A stretch of DNA of 64,000 nt from Symbiodinium natans (GCA_905221605.1 CAJNDS010002646.1:980646-1044645), one strand, 5' to 3'; positions 9,668 through 19,904 are shown, counted from the first letter of the stretch. Notes: generated by a model not told the origin, from the letters alone. Numbers and translations are program-made.

Positions 9668-10148
9668 TGGCCCCAAACTCCGGTGGGGGACTCAAGCCTT
9701 GCTGGTGTGAGTGCAGAGTTCCTGCATGCCATAGGTGCGATGTAGTGATGGGCTCTCCTCACGACACACTGCAACACACTTCTGTCCGCGAAGAGTGTCC
9801 CCGAAGATTGTCTGCAAGCCTTGGTTTGCCTCATCCCCAAACAGGTTGTCATCACACTGCCGAAGGATTACAGGCCAATGTGCCTCTTGGAGGCCATGCA
9901 CAAACTCGTCAGTGGTCTCCTGTATCAACGGCTCATTGCCCGCTGGCCTCGCCTTGCATGCCAGCTGGGAGCACTGCCGGGCAGCCAATGTGTGGAGTGC
10001 CTGTGGATGGCGCAGCGCATGCTGTAACCCTAAACCCTAAACCCTAAACCCCTAAACCCCTAAACCCCTAAACCCCTGAACCCCTAGTAGGCACTCCCTG
10101 TGGATCCTCATAGACATCAGACAAGCCTTTCATAACCCTGAGAGGTAG
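9668..10148 (+). pseudogene. LINE-type reverse transcriptase fragment split by a CCCTAAA array
   Basis: A single frame from 9668 carries SAEFLHAIGAM, then two adjacent stops (TAG, TGA at about 9743-9748), then SVPEDCLQALVCLIPKQ, LPKDYRPMCLLEAMHKLVSG and LLYQRLI up to a stop at about 10027. LIPK, DYRP and LLE..HKL are typical of the fingers region of non-LTR (LINE) reverse transcriptases. After about 65 bp of CCCTAAA/CCCCTAAA repeats, 10092-10148 reads HSLWILIDIRQAFHNPER, which matches RT motif A (D..AFD, here with His for the last Asp). The copy is clearly inactive. Reading the array as an intron or as an insertion are both possible. Confidence 0.6.
10025..10086 (-). repeat. CCCTAAA/CCCCTAAA array within the LINE fragment
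   Basis: Three CCCTAAA units, then five CCCCTAAA-type octamers, with coding-like RT sequence on both sides. Confidence 0.9.
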
Positions 10149-10524
10149 GGCCATCTTAGAATCTTCGGGCCAGTTTAGGGTTCAGGGCGTAGGGTTTAGG
10201 GTTTTGGGTTCGGTTTAGGATTTAGGATTTAAGGTTTAGGGCTTACGGCTACTTATATAGTGCTGATTCCCAACCCCCAAACGCCTAAATCCCAAACCTT
10301 AGACCTGAAGAAGGCCTGAAACTGGGTTTTGGAGTACTATACTTTAATACTTTTATTGGTTCTGGGTTCCTACAATAGCTACTTTTTCCTAAAAAGTGTA
10401 GACTATTTTTCCAGGGTCTACTCCAAAGTAGGTTATAAGTAGGGTTGGCGGAATCATGGCTGGATATAGCGTTGTTTAGGGTTCTTACCCCTGAACCCTA
10501 AACCCTAAACCCGAAATCCTCTGG

Positions 10525-10593
10525 CTGGTTCTTAGTAGGAAATGAGGGAACTATATATTGGGCCCTCATTCCCTCATTCCCTACTGAAAACCA
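10525..10593. mobile_element. Short foldback (family L, single copy seen)
   Basis: Left CTGGTTCTTAGTAGGAAATG and right CATTCCCTACTGAAAACCAG are inverted repeats around a 25-bp AT-containing centre. Confidence 0.55.
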
Positions 10594-10663
10594 GGGGCTC
10601 CTACTGAGAACTCCCGGAACCCTAAACCTTAAACCCCGAACTCCCCAGCGAACCTTCAAGTAG

Positions 10664-10735
10664 ACCCTGGACCACTCGAGATCGGTCTTTGTGCCTAAGG
10701 CACACCGCGACCTGCGGATGAAGCTGACGAGGAGG
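10664..10735 (+). CDS. Putative internal exon, product unknown
   Basis: 24 codons reading TLDHSRSVFVPKAHRDLRMK then LTRR. About 20 of 24 third positions are G/C. TTCAAGTAG precedes and AGG|GTTTAGGG follows. Confidence 0.38.
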
Positions 10736-11242
10736 GTTTAGGGTTTAGGGTTTAGGAAAACAGGTTTAGCATGTAGGGTTTCAGGGTTTAGGGTTTAGGG
10801 TGTGTGTGTGTGTGTTGGTGCTGGTACTGGTGCTGGTACTGGTGCTGGGTGCTGGTGCTGGTGATTGCGTTCGTGCGTGGGTGTGTGTGTGTGTGTGTGC
10901 GTTGCTTTGTTGCAGGTTGTGTCAAGTTGTGTGCTTACGGTTCTCTCTAGTCTCTGTGTGGATCTTGTTTTTAGCCTGATTGACCTGCAGGCAAGGAAGA
11001 AGCATATTGTGTTGATTATAGTTTTAAAGTTTCGCTTTCTGTTTTAGGGTTTAGAGTATGGTGGCAGCATGGAGTGATCTGGGGCACTCATTGCCAATCG
11101 CTTTCTTATAACTATAAACCCTAATCCCTAAACCCGAAACCGAAACCCTAAACCCTAAACCCCCACAACCGCTGGCGCGAGGATCTGTCCGGCCGTGTTA
11201 CGGAGGAACGCTGATGATAGAGGCAGCAGGCCGGAGAGCTGG

Positions 11243-11350
11243 GATTTAGGGGTTTAGGGGTTTAGGGGTTTAGGGGTTTAGGGGTTTAGGGGTGTAGGGG
11301 TGTGGGGGTTTAGGGGTTTAGGGGTTTAGGATTTAGGATTTAGGATTTAG
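11243..11350 (+). repeat. TTTAGGGG octamer array
   Basis: About 13 units with four Gs (octamer GGGGTTTA), grading into GATTTAG units. Unlike the heptamer arrays. Confidence 0.9.
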
Positions 11351-11360
11351 GGTCGCAGAG

Positions 11361-11432
11361 CTGGGCTTCAGCTACAGATTACTAGAGTACTATAGGGGCT
11401 CAGAAGAACTACGAATAGTTTTCCCTTATGGC
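11361..11432 (+). CDS. Putative internal exon, product unknown
   Basis: 24 codons reading LGFSYRLLEYYRGSEELRIV then FPYG, preceded by CGCAGAG and followed by GTAAAC. Codon bias is weak. Confidence 0.22.
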
Positions 11433-11464
11433 GTAAACCCTGAACCCTAAACCATGATGGTCCT

Positions 11465-11725
11465 TCTAAATGATACTATATTCCCCCCCCCCCCCCCCCA
11501 AAAAAAAAAAAAAAACAGCACCTATAAGTTTTACTACAATCCCCCTCCGCAAAAACAGCCCTATTCCAACTATTAAGGCCTTCATAGCAGGTAAACACTC
11601 AACCCTACCCTAACAATTCTACTATACTCCCCCCCCCCCTCACTCCCCCCGAAAAAAAGAACCTATTCTAATTCTCAAGGCCCCTATAGTAGGTAAAGCC
11701 TCAACTCTACCCGAATTAGAGCCTA
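11465..11725. repeat. Tandem duplication of a roughly 130-bp unit with C and A runs
   Basis: Two diverged copies. Each has ATACTATA(T/C)TCCCC..., an A run, CTATTC(C/T)AA, AAGGCC.., ATAG(C/T)AGGTAAA and CTCAA(C)CCTACCC. The first copy contains about 16 C followed by about 16 A. Confidence 0.65.
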
Positions 11726-12046
11726 AAGCCGGATCCTGGCTTCGGAGATATGAGGGCTTAGGGCTTAGGACTTAGGGTTTAGGGTTTGGGGTTTAGGGCT
11801 TCGGGCTTAGGGTTTAGGGTTTAGGGTATCCTGAACCCTGACAGCCCTAAACCCGATGTTTCGTTTCGGGGCAGGGTTTTGCATTGGTTCCTTGTCGGCC
11901 TGCAGTTGCAGATCTCAGCCCTTGACCAGTACGGTGAGGGTTTACTTGGAGGTTCATGGGTCATTAGTTGGTTTAGGGTTGAGGGTTGAGGGTTGAGGGT
12001 TTAGGGTTTAGGGTTTAGGGCTTAGGGTTTTCGAAGGGGGGTCTAG

Positions 12047-12254
12047 GTACCCATCTTCTACGAACAAATGGATGCACTCCTGGGGCTAGGCAGGCTCTTG
12101 GGGCATTTTAGAGGGGTTTAGGGTTTAGGGTTTAGGGTTTAGGGTTTAGGATTTAGGGTTTAGGGTTTAGGGTTTCGGGTTTTTTAGGGCCAACGTGGGC
12201 GAGCCGGGTGCGTGGCATCAGGATAAGAGATCGTCCTCGATGACCTGCTGCTGA
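12047..12254 (+). CDS. Two putative exons around a TTTAGGG array
   Basis: 12047-12115 reads VPIFYEQMDALLGLGRLLGH before GGG|GTTTAG. After the array (12116-12187, ending TTTTTTAG), 12189-12254 reads ANVGEPGAWHQDKRSSSMTC and stops at TGA; its third positions are strongly G/C. The two are in different phases, so they need not join directly. Confidence 0.3.
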
Positions 12255-12360
12255 GAATCTCTTCGCCTGTAGCTTGTAGCTGTAGCAAGAGGTGTGGTAC
12301 TCAACATGCTCAGCGCCATGGTTTTGGTTTCGGCTTAGAGGTCACGTGTGCAGATGTATC

Positions 12361-12477
12361 CCTCTAGGACCCAGAGGAGGCCCTTATCCCCTTTTATTAA
12401 AGGGCTTAGGTTCCCTTACAAGCTCCTGTATAAACCAAAAGACTACCTTGTTTGTCCTAGGTTACGCTTGGGTATAT
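12361..12477. mobile_element. Foldback family D copy
   Basis: Left CTAGGACCCAGAGGAGGCCC, core TTAGGTTCCCTTACAAGCTC and GTCCTAGGTTACGCTTGGGT match family D. Confidence 0.6.
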
Positions 12478-12620
12478 CCCTTCACGAAAATGGAGACGCT
12501 GGCAGTTACCCCAAACCTTAAACCCCAAACCCCGAAGCCCAAACCCTAAACCCTAAACCCTAACTCCCCCCCCTGATTATAACGATAGTTCTTGGGCTAC
12601 TAAGGGAGATACACTGGCAG

Positions 12621-12697
12621 TTGAGAGCCACGCCTGCGTCCCGCGCGTGTTTGTTAAACGAGCCGCTACCGACGTGTGCTTCTGGCAGCTTTATTAG
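12621..12697 (+). CDS. Putative 3' exon ending in a TAG supplied by repeat-like sequence
   Basis: After ACACTGGCAG, the frame of 12623 reads ESHACVPRVFVKRAATDVCF then WQLY and stops at TAG in TTATTAGGGTTTAGGG. About 18 of 24 third positions are G/C. Confidence 0.33.
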
Positions 12698-12899
12698 GGT
12701 TTAGGGTTTAGGGTTTGGGAATGCGTTTAGGGTTTAGGGTCTAGGGTTTAGGGTCTAGGGTTCAGGATTTAGGGTTTAGGGTTTAGTGTTTAGGGCTTAG
12801 GGCTTAGGGTTTAGGGGTGTTTGGAATGCCGGAGAGCCCTGGCATCATCCCAAGCCCTGAAATCCTCAACCCAAAACTCATGGGTTTCCCATTCTACCC

Positions 12900-13081
12900 C
12901 CCTCAAAACTACCCCCCCCCCCCCCCCCCCGGACACCCCCCCCCCCAGCCCAACCCCCCCCCACCCAACCCCCCCCAGCCCACCCCCCCCCCCCGCCCAC
13001 CCCCCCCCCCCCCGGCCACCCCCCCCCCCAGGTTCCCTTAAATAAGCCACGCGGGGGGGGGGGGGGGGGGGTTATAGAGGG
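12900..13081. repeat. C-rich then G-rich low-complexity tract
   Basis: Long C runs broken by A, G and T from 12900, then a G run at about 13054-13090. The flanking DNA is a loose inverted repeat (GGGTTTCCCATTCTACCCCC against the GGGTAGTAGGGAAACCC side), so this is an expanded foldback. Confidence 0.75.
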
Positions 13082-13785
13082 GGGGGTAGTAGGGAAACCC
13101 ATGATAAACCCCAACATGTTAGGGGCTGGGTAGTTCACCTTTGACTCGCTTGTGCACAGGTCGTGCGTTAACCTTTTTTGGTTCTATAAGTTATATATAA
13201 TCTTATTATACATAATGTCCACCAGCTACAACCCCTCAACCCCAAGATCCGACACCCTTTGCGCAGCTAGTGCTCCAAACTCCAAACCCTGAAGCCCTCT
13301 AAGCCCTAAAAGCCTTAAGGCCAAAAGCCTAACCCAACATCCTTCAGTCTCTTTAAGCCCTTAGTCCCTGAACCTACAACCCTAAATCCTAAGCCCTATA
13401 ACCCAAAAACTCCAAACCCCTAAAGCTCGACGGCTCGATAGCAACCAGGTGTGAGGCGCTTTGTTTCATGTTGTTGCCATCATATTTGCATAAACGTAAA
13501 ACAAATACTGAAGTAGGTACATATCTACATCAGTCATATATGTATATGTATATATATATATGTATATATGTATATGCACACTTATACATCTAGCTACATG
13601 TACAGCGAATCTTAGCACACTTTAGAAGCTTTCACTCAAACCCTCGACAGTACGGAACGGTGAAGTTTTCAACTTTTAGGGTTTAGGGTTTTAGACTGCA
13701 GGGTTCAGGGTTCAGGGCTCAGGGTTTAAGGGTTAAGGGTTAAGAGTTTAAGGGTTTAAGGGTTTAGGGTTTAGGGTTGTATCAG
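13082..13785. other. Unique AT-richer DNA with a TA/TATG microsatellite
   Basis: Includes alternating TATATG at about 13540-13580 and many AGCCCTAAA-type derivatives. No gene supported. Confidence 0.5.
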
Positions 13786-13873
13786 CCACCAGAAACCCAC
13801 CGTCATAGACCAACTGCTGAGCAGCTGGCAGATGTTCTTAGGAGGCATTGCGAGATGCCTTGTGCGGACATGG
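13786..13873 (+). CDS. Putative exon, frame uncertain
   Basis: Between ATCAG and GTATAAAT. One frame reads PPETHRHRPTAEQLADVLRR; another reads QKPTVIDQLLSSWQMFLGGI with better third-position G/C. Product unknown. Confidence 0.25.
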
Positions 13874-13929
13874 GTATAAATAGTCGGCTGGTTCATGGGT
13901 GCCTCTAAGGGTTTAGGGTTAAGGGTTTA

Positions 13930-14055
13930 GGGTAGTTTCATGAATAAGGTGGTCCCTAACCTCCTTTAAAGGGTTCTGAAGCATGGGCCCCTAATTTGTA
14001 CAGGGTACGTAAGGTTTATAAGGGGTAACTTTTCAGGGCCCATACTAAGAGTTTT
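13930..14055. mobile_element. Family H repeat copy 1
   Basis: Shares CCTCCTTTAAAGGGTTCTGA, GGGCCC, GTTTAT.AGGGG and CAGGGCCCATA with the copy at 26962-27107. The right inverted end seems lost here. Confidence 0.6.
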
Positions 14056-14117
14056 CTGTTGCGGGCCTGTGGAGAGTCGTTGTATCACGGGCCCTGTAGT
14101 TCCAACAGCGATTTGTC

Positions 14118-14166
14118 CACCCTAAACCCCTAAACCCCTAACCCCTAAACCCCTAAACCCCTACAC
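14118..14166 (-). repeat. CCCCTAAA octamer array
   Basis: Six units with four Cs, the same octamer class as 11243-11350 on the other strand. Confidence 0.85.
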
Positions 14167-14519
14167 CCCTAAACCCTAAACCCTAAACAGACGCTGGAAA
14201 GTGCGAGCCTGACAAGAGCTAGAATCAGCCAGCCCTCTCATGGCCGACTATAAAGCTACCTGTGTGCCACAGAATGGCTGTTCGCGGCGCAACAGAAGCA
14301 ATGGCCTGACCGGAAGCCCTAAACCTTAAACTCCAAGCCTAAACCCTAATGTCAAAAGACTTACACATTCCCCTACAGAAGCCGGACCGGAACTTCACCA
14401 GAACTCTGCACCACGAAACCCTAAACCCGACGCCAACCCGGGCCCTCTTATCGGAACTTCGCGCTTGAAGTATAGGATTCTTCACTCCAATGTTCTCTAG
14501 CTAGTCATCCTAAAATCTA

Positions 14520-14711
14520 AACCCTAAAGCCTAAACCCTAAGCCCTAAACCCTACTTAAACCCTAAACCCTAAACCCTAAACCCTAAACCCTAAACCCTA
14601 AACCCTAAACCCCAAACCCCAAACCCCAAACCCTAAACCCTAAACCCTAAACCCTAAACCCTAAACCCTAAACCCTAAAACCTAAACCCTAAACCCTAAA
14701 CCCTAAACCCA
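14520..14711 (-). repeat. Long CCCTAAA array
   Basis: About 26 units, the middle block being CCCCAAA variants. Confidence 0.95.
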
Positions 14712-14795
14712 AACCATGGTCTCTTCTTGCCTCTGAAATTGACATGTCAAGCCCTAAACCCTAAACCGTGAACCTTGCGGTTTCAGAGGATCACA

Positions 14796-14899
14796 TGTAG
14801 GGTTTAGGGTTTAGGGTTTAGGGTTTAGGGTTTAGGGTTTAGGGTTTAGGGTTTAGGGTTTAGGGTTTAGGGTTTAGGGTTTAGGGTTTAGGGTTTAGG
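14796..14899 (+). repeat. TTTAGGG array facing the preceding CCCTAAA array
   Basis: Fifteen near-perfect units, about 85 bp after the opposed array; together they form a large imperfect inverted repeat. Confidence 0.95.
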
Positions 14900-15085
14900 T
14901 TTTCTTGGGCCATCCTAAAGGGAACATTCTGTATGTGGCAACCCCCCAGAAAAAAGGCGAAAAGCATCCTAATAGGGTTCTTAAAGGGAGGGGTTTTCAA
15001 GGGGGGTATGTGACCCAAGGTTCCCTAATACTCCCCACCTGCTCCCTAAGCTTCCCTAAGGTTCCCTCGGCACCTACCCCCCGTG

Positions 15086-15138
15086 AACCCCTAAACCCTA
15101 AACCCTAAACCCTAAACCCTAAACCCTAAACCCTAAAC
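15086..15138 (-). repeat. CCCTAAA array
   Basis: Seven units after one CCCCTAAA. Confidence 0.93.
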
Positions 15139-15151
15139 CAATACCCCTAAG

Positions 15152-15240
15152 AACGCTGTGACATCCGTTGCGCCGCGACAGCAAGGCTGGCTGTCCAAGG
15201 CAGCTAGCTTGGAATCGTCCGGCAAGCCAGCTATCCCTAA
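15152..15240 (+). CDS. Putative exon, right boundary unknown
   Basis: After CCCCTAAG the frame of 15152 reads NAVTSVAPRQQGWLSKAASL then ESSGKPAIPK and runs into CCCTAAG-type repeats. No convincing donor. Confidence 0.3.
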
Positions 15241-15296
15241 GCCCTCAACCCTAAACCCTAAACCTGCGAACCCTAAACCCTAAACCCTAAACCCAG

Positions 15297-15558
15297 CGGC
15301 CATCTGAATGGGAGGAAATGCTTGAGAAGCTTCATCGGGCATGTATAAAGTCAACCCTGAACCCGAAACCCTAAACCTTTGTCAGCAACACGTGCCCTAA
15401 ACCGATTGAGGAGCTGCAAGCCAGCAAACCCTAAACCCTAAACCCTAAACCCTAAACCCTTTTTTGCATGGCTGGGTTCCCGCGTGAATCTGATTAGAAA
15501 TATCCCGGATGTCCTTTCATTCCGAAGCCCCAAAGTCCCCAAGCCCCTAAGCCTCTAA
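15297..15558 (+). CDS. Three putative phase-compatible exons
   Basis: 15297-15342 reads RPSEWEEMLEKLHRA before GTATAA. 15386-15419 continues in phase as STRALNRLRSC before GCCAGC. 15498-15558 continues as NIPDVLSFRSPKVPKPLSL and a TAA. The joints keep one open frame, but each piece is short and one joint needs a GC donor. Confidence 0.25.
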
Positions 15559-15686
15559 GAACCCTGGATGTTTAGGGTTTCGGGTTTAGGGTAGATAAAG
15601 AATGTTTAGGGTTTAGGGTTTAGGGTTTAGGGTTTAGGGCTTGAGAGATTAAGAACCCTGGGTGTTTTCTGCATGTGTTTTGCAAG

Positions 15687-15919
15687 ATGGGCACTACAAA
15701 AGCGCGCAATCCCTTATGCCCTCCATGAACCCTGATTTTCATGGCAAAACCCACCAAAATACGGGGTGACTCCTACTAATTGTACCTTACAAAAAAGGGT
15801 GTTGGGCTCTTTCCCGTAGCTGGGGGCTGGAAGCCGTGCGAAACTCTTCACATGGTTGCCCATGGGGATGTGGGTGGCAGTTGCGTGCGTGGGGAGGCCT
15901 CCCGCCTCGGACCCTGCAT
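15687..15919 (+). CDS. Two putative exons around a 54-nt GT...AG intron
   Basis: 15687-15765 reads GHYKSAQSLMPSMNPDFHGK then THQNTG. The spacer 15766-15819 begins GTGACT, contains TACTAAT (branch-point-like) and ends CTCTTTCCCGTAG. 15820-15919 is open in all three frames and strongly G/C-biased in the frame GGWKPCETLHMVAHGDVGGS. The best-biased frame is not the phase-compatible one, so the join is uncertain. Confidence 0.28.
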
Positions 15920-15993
15920 GTAGTTGGCAGCATTCAGGATCTAAACCCTACACCCCAAGTCCTCAGTCCCCTACCTAAACCCTAAACCCTCAG

Positions 15994-16123
15994 CTTGGCC
16001 CAGGGTGGTGTGGCATCCCATAGGTCTGGCATTTATCGGGGCATCGGAGGGCCCAGGTGTCGAAGACACCTCGACAGACCGGCAGATCTGTTCTCTCTCT
16101 GTGCATGCCGCTGGCGAAATAGG
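15994..16123 (+). CDS. Putative exon, product unknown
   Basis: Open for 42 codons in the frame WPRVVWHPIGLAFIGASEGP then GVEDTSTDRQICSLSVHAAG, between ACCCTCAG and ATAGG|GTTTAG. Confidence 0.28.
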
Positions 16124-16376
16124 GTTTAGGGTTTAGGGTGGTTCAGGGTTTAGAGTTTAGGTTTGGGGTTTAGGGCTTAGGGCTTAGGGCTTAGGGCTTA
16201 GGGTTTAGGGTTTAGGGTTGGCGAAATATGTTTCAACCGCCCCCCCTAAGAGCCTAAAAGGTTTAGGGTTTGGGGTTTAGGGGGCCCCTTATTCACTTTG
16301 TCATAGTGGGGTAACATTTTACATGTTTAGGGGTACTTAAAACTCAGTAAGGAATCGAAACTTACACTTTTAATAT

Positions 16377-16489
16377 CTAGGATGCCCAGTAGCACCCTTA
16401 TTCCCTTTTTGGGGGGTTTAGGTTCCTTTATAAACCCCTTTAAGCAAAAAGGGCACCCTTGTTAAGCCTAGGTTACTGGGCAGCCTAGA
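16377..16489. mobile_element. Foldback related to family D
   Basis: Ends TATCTAGGATGCCCAGTA and TACTGGGCAGCCTAGATA are near-perfect inverted repeats. The core shares CCCTTATTCCC and AAGGGCACCC with family D. Confidence 0.7.
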
Positions 16490-16499
16490 TACTCTCCCA

Positions 16500-16960
16500 A
16501 CCATGAACTATGGTTAAGGGTGGTTTAGGGCCCGGATTTTTTGTTGGGTTCAATGATAAGGTTTCTAGGGTTTTATGGGGTTTGGGTTTAGAGAACCCTG
16601 TGTGTTTAGGGTTTTTTGGAGTTTTGGAGTTGTTTGGGTTCAACTATCGGGTTTCTAGGGTTTTTATTGGGGTTTGCAGGGTTGACGGGGTTTACAGGGT
16701 TTATAGGGTGTGGGGTTGTTTTGATTGGGGTCTTCGGGGGGGGTGGGGGAGAGAGTGGGGGCGTCCTTTACGTCAGGAGGTAGCCCTAAACCTAATGAAC
16801 CCTCTAAACCCTAAAACCCCTCTAAACCCTAAAAACCCTCTAACCCCTATAAACCCAATAAACCCTAAAAACCCTCTAAACCCTAAAAGCCCTCTAAACC
16901 CTAACAACCCTATAAACCCAATAAACCCTAAAAACCCTCTAAACCCTTCACGGTGATTGA
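16500..16960. repeat. Degenerate GGTTTAGGG then CCTCTAAACCC tract
   Basis: The + strand half is GGGTTT-rich and the second half is a roughly 15-bp variant built from CCCTCTAAACCCTAAAAA. The 148-codon frame here is a repeat translation, not a gene. Confidence 0.85.
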
Positions 16961-17113
16961 CCACAAGCCCCCAGCTGCCCCTGGCCTCGGAAGGCGGGAC
17001 CTTAAACCCTAGACCCTAAACCCTAAACCCTAAACCCTACACCCTACACCCTACACCCCAAACCCCAAACCCTAAACCCTAAACCCTAAACCCTAAACGC
17101 TCCGCCATCACAG

Positions 17114-17412
17114 TCACAGCTCCTTTCAGCATCTCAAGCCCTGCCATGCGCGAAGTCCTGGTTTAGGGTTTAGGGTTTAGGGTTTAAGGTTTAGGGTTTA
17201 GGGTTTAGGGTTTAGGGTGTGCAAATAAAACCCTAAACCCCAAACTGTAAATCATGCGGTGGGACAAAGAAACATTCTCTGGATCCGATCTGCGGTGTGC
17301 CCTAAGCCTACAGTTCTTCAGTGCTGTCATCTGGCTCCCTGGAAACTTAACTCAACTCCTTGAGAACCCTTCGTGCTTCCTGGCATTAGGACATAGGATT
17401 ACTATCATTTAG
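17114..17412 (+). CDS. Two putative phase-compatible exons
   Basis: 17114-17160 reads HSSFQHLKPCHARSP before GTTTAGGG. An array-filled spacer follows to GGGACAAAG. 17270-17412 continues as TFSGSDLRCALSLQFFSAVI then WLPGNLTQLLENPSCFLALG and a TAG. The frame is preserved across the spacer; codon bias is moderate. Confidence 0.28.
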
Positions 17413-17830
17413 GCCCCACACAAGTACAACCCTAGACCCTAAACCCCAAACCCCAAACCCTAAACCCTAAAAGGCCCTTTGCCAACTCCCGAACTCCATC
17501 TCCCGCTGTGCCTCTCCCCCATGAGCCATGGACGCTTTCTGGTGCCGATGGTGTGGTGACAGGCATGCGAGGCAGGCATGGGGTTTAGGGTTTAGGGTTT
17601 AGGCTTTAGGGTTTAGGCTCTAGGGTTTAGGGTTTAGGGTTTAGGGTGCAGGTCGGGGGGTTCAAGGTTGAACAGAACAAACAAAAGGCCTTTGGGAATG
17701 GAAGCGACCGCAACGCCTCCCCACCCCGAGATCTTCAGGTCTTCAGCACGTATGCACCCCCCACGAACCCCCACACCCCATGACCCCCCTCTAGCCCTAA
17801 ACCCTAAACCATACTTCCAAGCCTAAACCC

Positions 17831-17951
17831 TAAACCCTAACCCCTAAACCCTAAACCCTCCCTAAACCCTAAACCCTAAACCCTAAACCCTAAACCCTAA
17901 ACCCTAAACCCTAAACCCTAAACCCTAAACCCTAAACCCTAAACCCTAAAC
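17831..17951 (-). repeat. CCCTAAA array
   Basis: About 17 units, near perfect. Confidence 0.95.
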
Positions 17952-18057
17952 CTGACTTCCAAGCCTCAAACTCAAGCTCAGGAGTTTGGTTCCTCGCCAA
18001 GCTGCAGCTGCTAAGCTCTTTGAGCCGCATCGCCACAGGTGCAGAGTCTGCATGGGG

Positions 18058-18136
18058 GGTTTAGGGTTCAGGGTTTAGGGGTTAGGGGTTAGGGTTTAGG
18101 GTTTAGGGTTTAGGGTTTAGGGTTTAGGGTTTAGGG
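18058..18136 (+). repeat. TTTAGGG array
   Basis: Eleven units, the first few variant. It abuts a complete family A foldback. Confidence 0.93.
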
Positions 18137-18137
18137 C

Positions 18138-18251
18138 TACTTGGAGGTTCATGGGTAGTTAGAAGTGGGGTTACAAGTAGGGTAACTAGAGTTCTCCTCA
18201 TTCGCGGTACTTATCAATTGGATGTATTAACTACCCATGAACCTCCAAGTA
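18138..18251. mobile_element. Foldback family A, complete copy
   Basis: 114 bp with perfect 23-bp inverted ends (18138-18160 and 18229-18251; left end TACTTGGAGGTTCATGGG). The outer TA on each side fits a TA target-site duplication as in Tc1/mariner-type MITEs. It is the best of about ten family A copies or remnants here. Confidence 0.88.
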
Positions 18252-18290
18252 TAGATACGCATGGCTGAAACGTTACACATCTTTATACAG

Positions 18291-18525
18291 CTTCGAAGTG
18301 GAGGATATCAAAACTCTTCGGGGAGATCGATGGCTGAGAAATCTAGGACTGTCATGTTTTGTCTTTACGCTCGTTGTAGGGTCGTTAGAATTTCAGAACA
18401 CAAGCACTCCAGTGAAGACAATCACAGGCTTTGCTGGTTTTCTGTCGGCCACAAACAGGGCCAGGCTTGACATAGCAAGAAACCTCAGGCGACAAAGTTC
18501 ATTTATTCACGTGGACGGGAAATGA
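18291..18525 (+). CDS. Putative 3' exon with a hydrophobic segment
   Basis: After CTTTATACAG the frame reads FEVEDIKTLRGDRWLRNLGL, then a hydrophobic stretch SCFVFTLVVGSLEF, then a basic tail ending FIHVDGK and TGA. 78 codons. Third-position bias is weak, so the call rests on length and the acceptor. Confidence 0.28.
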
Positions 18526-18935
18526 AGGCACTACTCTTGCAGGTTTAAGAGGGTTATCAGTAGGACAAAAGTAGTAGTTTTCATGGGTTCTCGTACTCAC
18601 GACTCTCTGTTGACCCTTGAAATAGCCCCTAAAATGTAAGCTCCATACCCTTGACCCCAAACACTAACCCCTCAACCTTCCCTTCTCTGAAGGCCCAAAG
18701 GCTTGAATAGTTCGGCGCGCGAAGATGTGTGACTAGGGGCATTCATTCGGGGCTCTTTGGTCGGAATATACTTGTACCCCTGAACAGTGCTATGGCTTAG
18801 GTTAAGCCTACGTTTTTGTAGGTTGCGTAAGAACCGTACAGAGGCAATGTAGCAAATGAACCTCCAGAAAAGCTTCTGCTTTCTTAATTAGGGGTGGTAC
18901 TTACGGTCCCAAAAAACCTGTAATCTTCATTACAG

Positions 18936-19068
18936 GGACCGCAAAACTTTTTTGAGTTTCGGGAAGCCCTCATAATCCTGCTTGCCCACGAGGTGCTCGA
19001 GAATGTCCTGCCGGTGTCTTCACGGATCTCGGCCGCTTGCCTTCTCTGGTTCGGGCCATCTTATCTAG
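18936..19068 (+). CDS. Putative internal exon, product unknown
   Basis: After CTTCATTACAG the frame reads GPQNFFEFREALIILLAHEV then LENVLPVSSRISAACLLWFG before GTAGGCC. The second half has strong G/C third positions. Confidence 0.35.
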
Positions 19069-19259
19069 GTAGGCCCTTGGGACATTTTATATTTTCCCTT
19101 ACTGGGTTTAAGAGGATCATATTCAGGAATATTTTTCAGAGGGTTTTAAGGGCCACCCTTACAATATTATGGTTGCTGGGCTACCAAGTCTTGCTTCACG
19201 AGGTTATTCAAAATAAGGGTGCGCCCTAGACCCCAAACCCTGAAACTCGTAACTGTGAG

Positions 19260-19353
19260 GGTAAAAGGTAGAATCAGGGAGGTGGAAGTGTTGCGGCGCG
19301 ATGGCGACGTTGTGGTGTACGTGCTTGGATTGCAAATCCTAAGCCCTATATCT
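19260..19353 (+). CDS. Putative exon, product unknown
   Basis: After ACTGTGAG the frame reads VKGRIREVEVLRRDGDVVVY then VLGLQ and reaches GTACAT beside a TA/GT microsatellite. Confidence 0.3.
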
Positions 19354-19357
19354 GTAC

Positions 19358-19394
<37 letters not shown>

Positions 19395-19546
19395 CGTGCA
19401 TGGGGTTTAGGGCTTCGAGGTTCAGAGTTCAGCGTTTATGGTATGATAGACTATTTGTTCTTAGTTCAACGAAATCCGCGGCATTAGCCGAAAACGACGT
19501 TGGTCCAACTGACGACTGCAACCCACGTTCTTTTCACGCTGTGTAG

Positions 19547-19862
19547 GGCCGCTTGATGGAGGACTTCCGTTGGACTGGCGTGCCGAGCAGGTGTGTGACT
19601 ATAACCCCTGTCGTACAGCACGCTGATGAGGCAGGGCGTGCAGGCCTTGACCGAAGAGCAGAAGAAGGCCCATGCCCGCTTCATCGTGCGCATCTCCTCG
19701 CTGACGACCCCAACGAGGCGACTGGGGCTGCTCGCCACGCTACCAGCGACGACCCCATGGCGGCCTACAGCCGCGATGTGGCAGCATCCACGGCGTTCGA
19801 TGACGACATGGGGTTCCGTCACGTACATCGGGTATATCTCCAGTGTGGGGTGCACTCGGTTT
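19547..19862 (+). pseudogene. Coding-like island with a frame change
   Basis: 19547-19590 reads GRLMEDFRWTGVPS between TTTCACGCTGTGTAG and CAG|GTGTGTG. From 19619 the frame reads TLMRQGVQALTEEQKKAHAR then FIVRISSL. From about 19705 the best-biased frame changes to DDPNEATGAARHATSDDPMA then AYSRDVAASTAFDDDMGFRH. G/C third positions are strong in both parts, so this looks like real coding DNA with an indel or an unseen intron. Family unknown. Confidence 0.42.
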
Positions 19863-19904
19863 AAGGCACTGTTCGGGGCTTAGGGGACTTGAGTGGGGTT
19901 GCAG

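Noticed and set aside
12811-13138. Proline- or glycine-rich frames
   Set aside because: Produced by long C and G runs.
16510-16964. Open frames of 148 and 63 codons on opposite strands
   Set aside because: They are translations of degenerate heptamer repeats (NPLNPKNP and GFLGFRG) and have no independent support.
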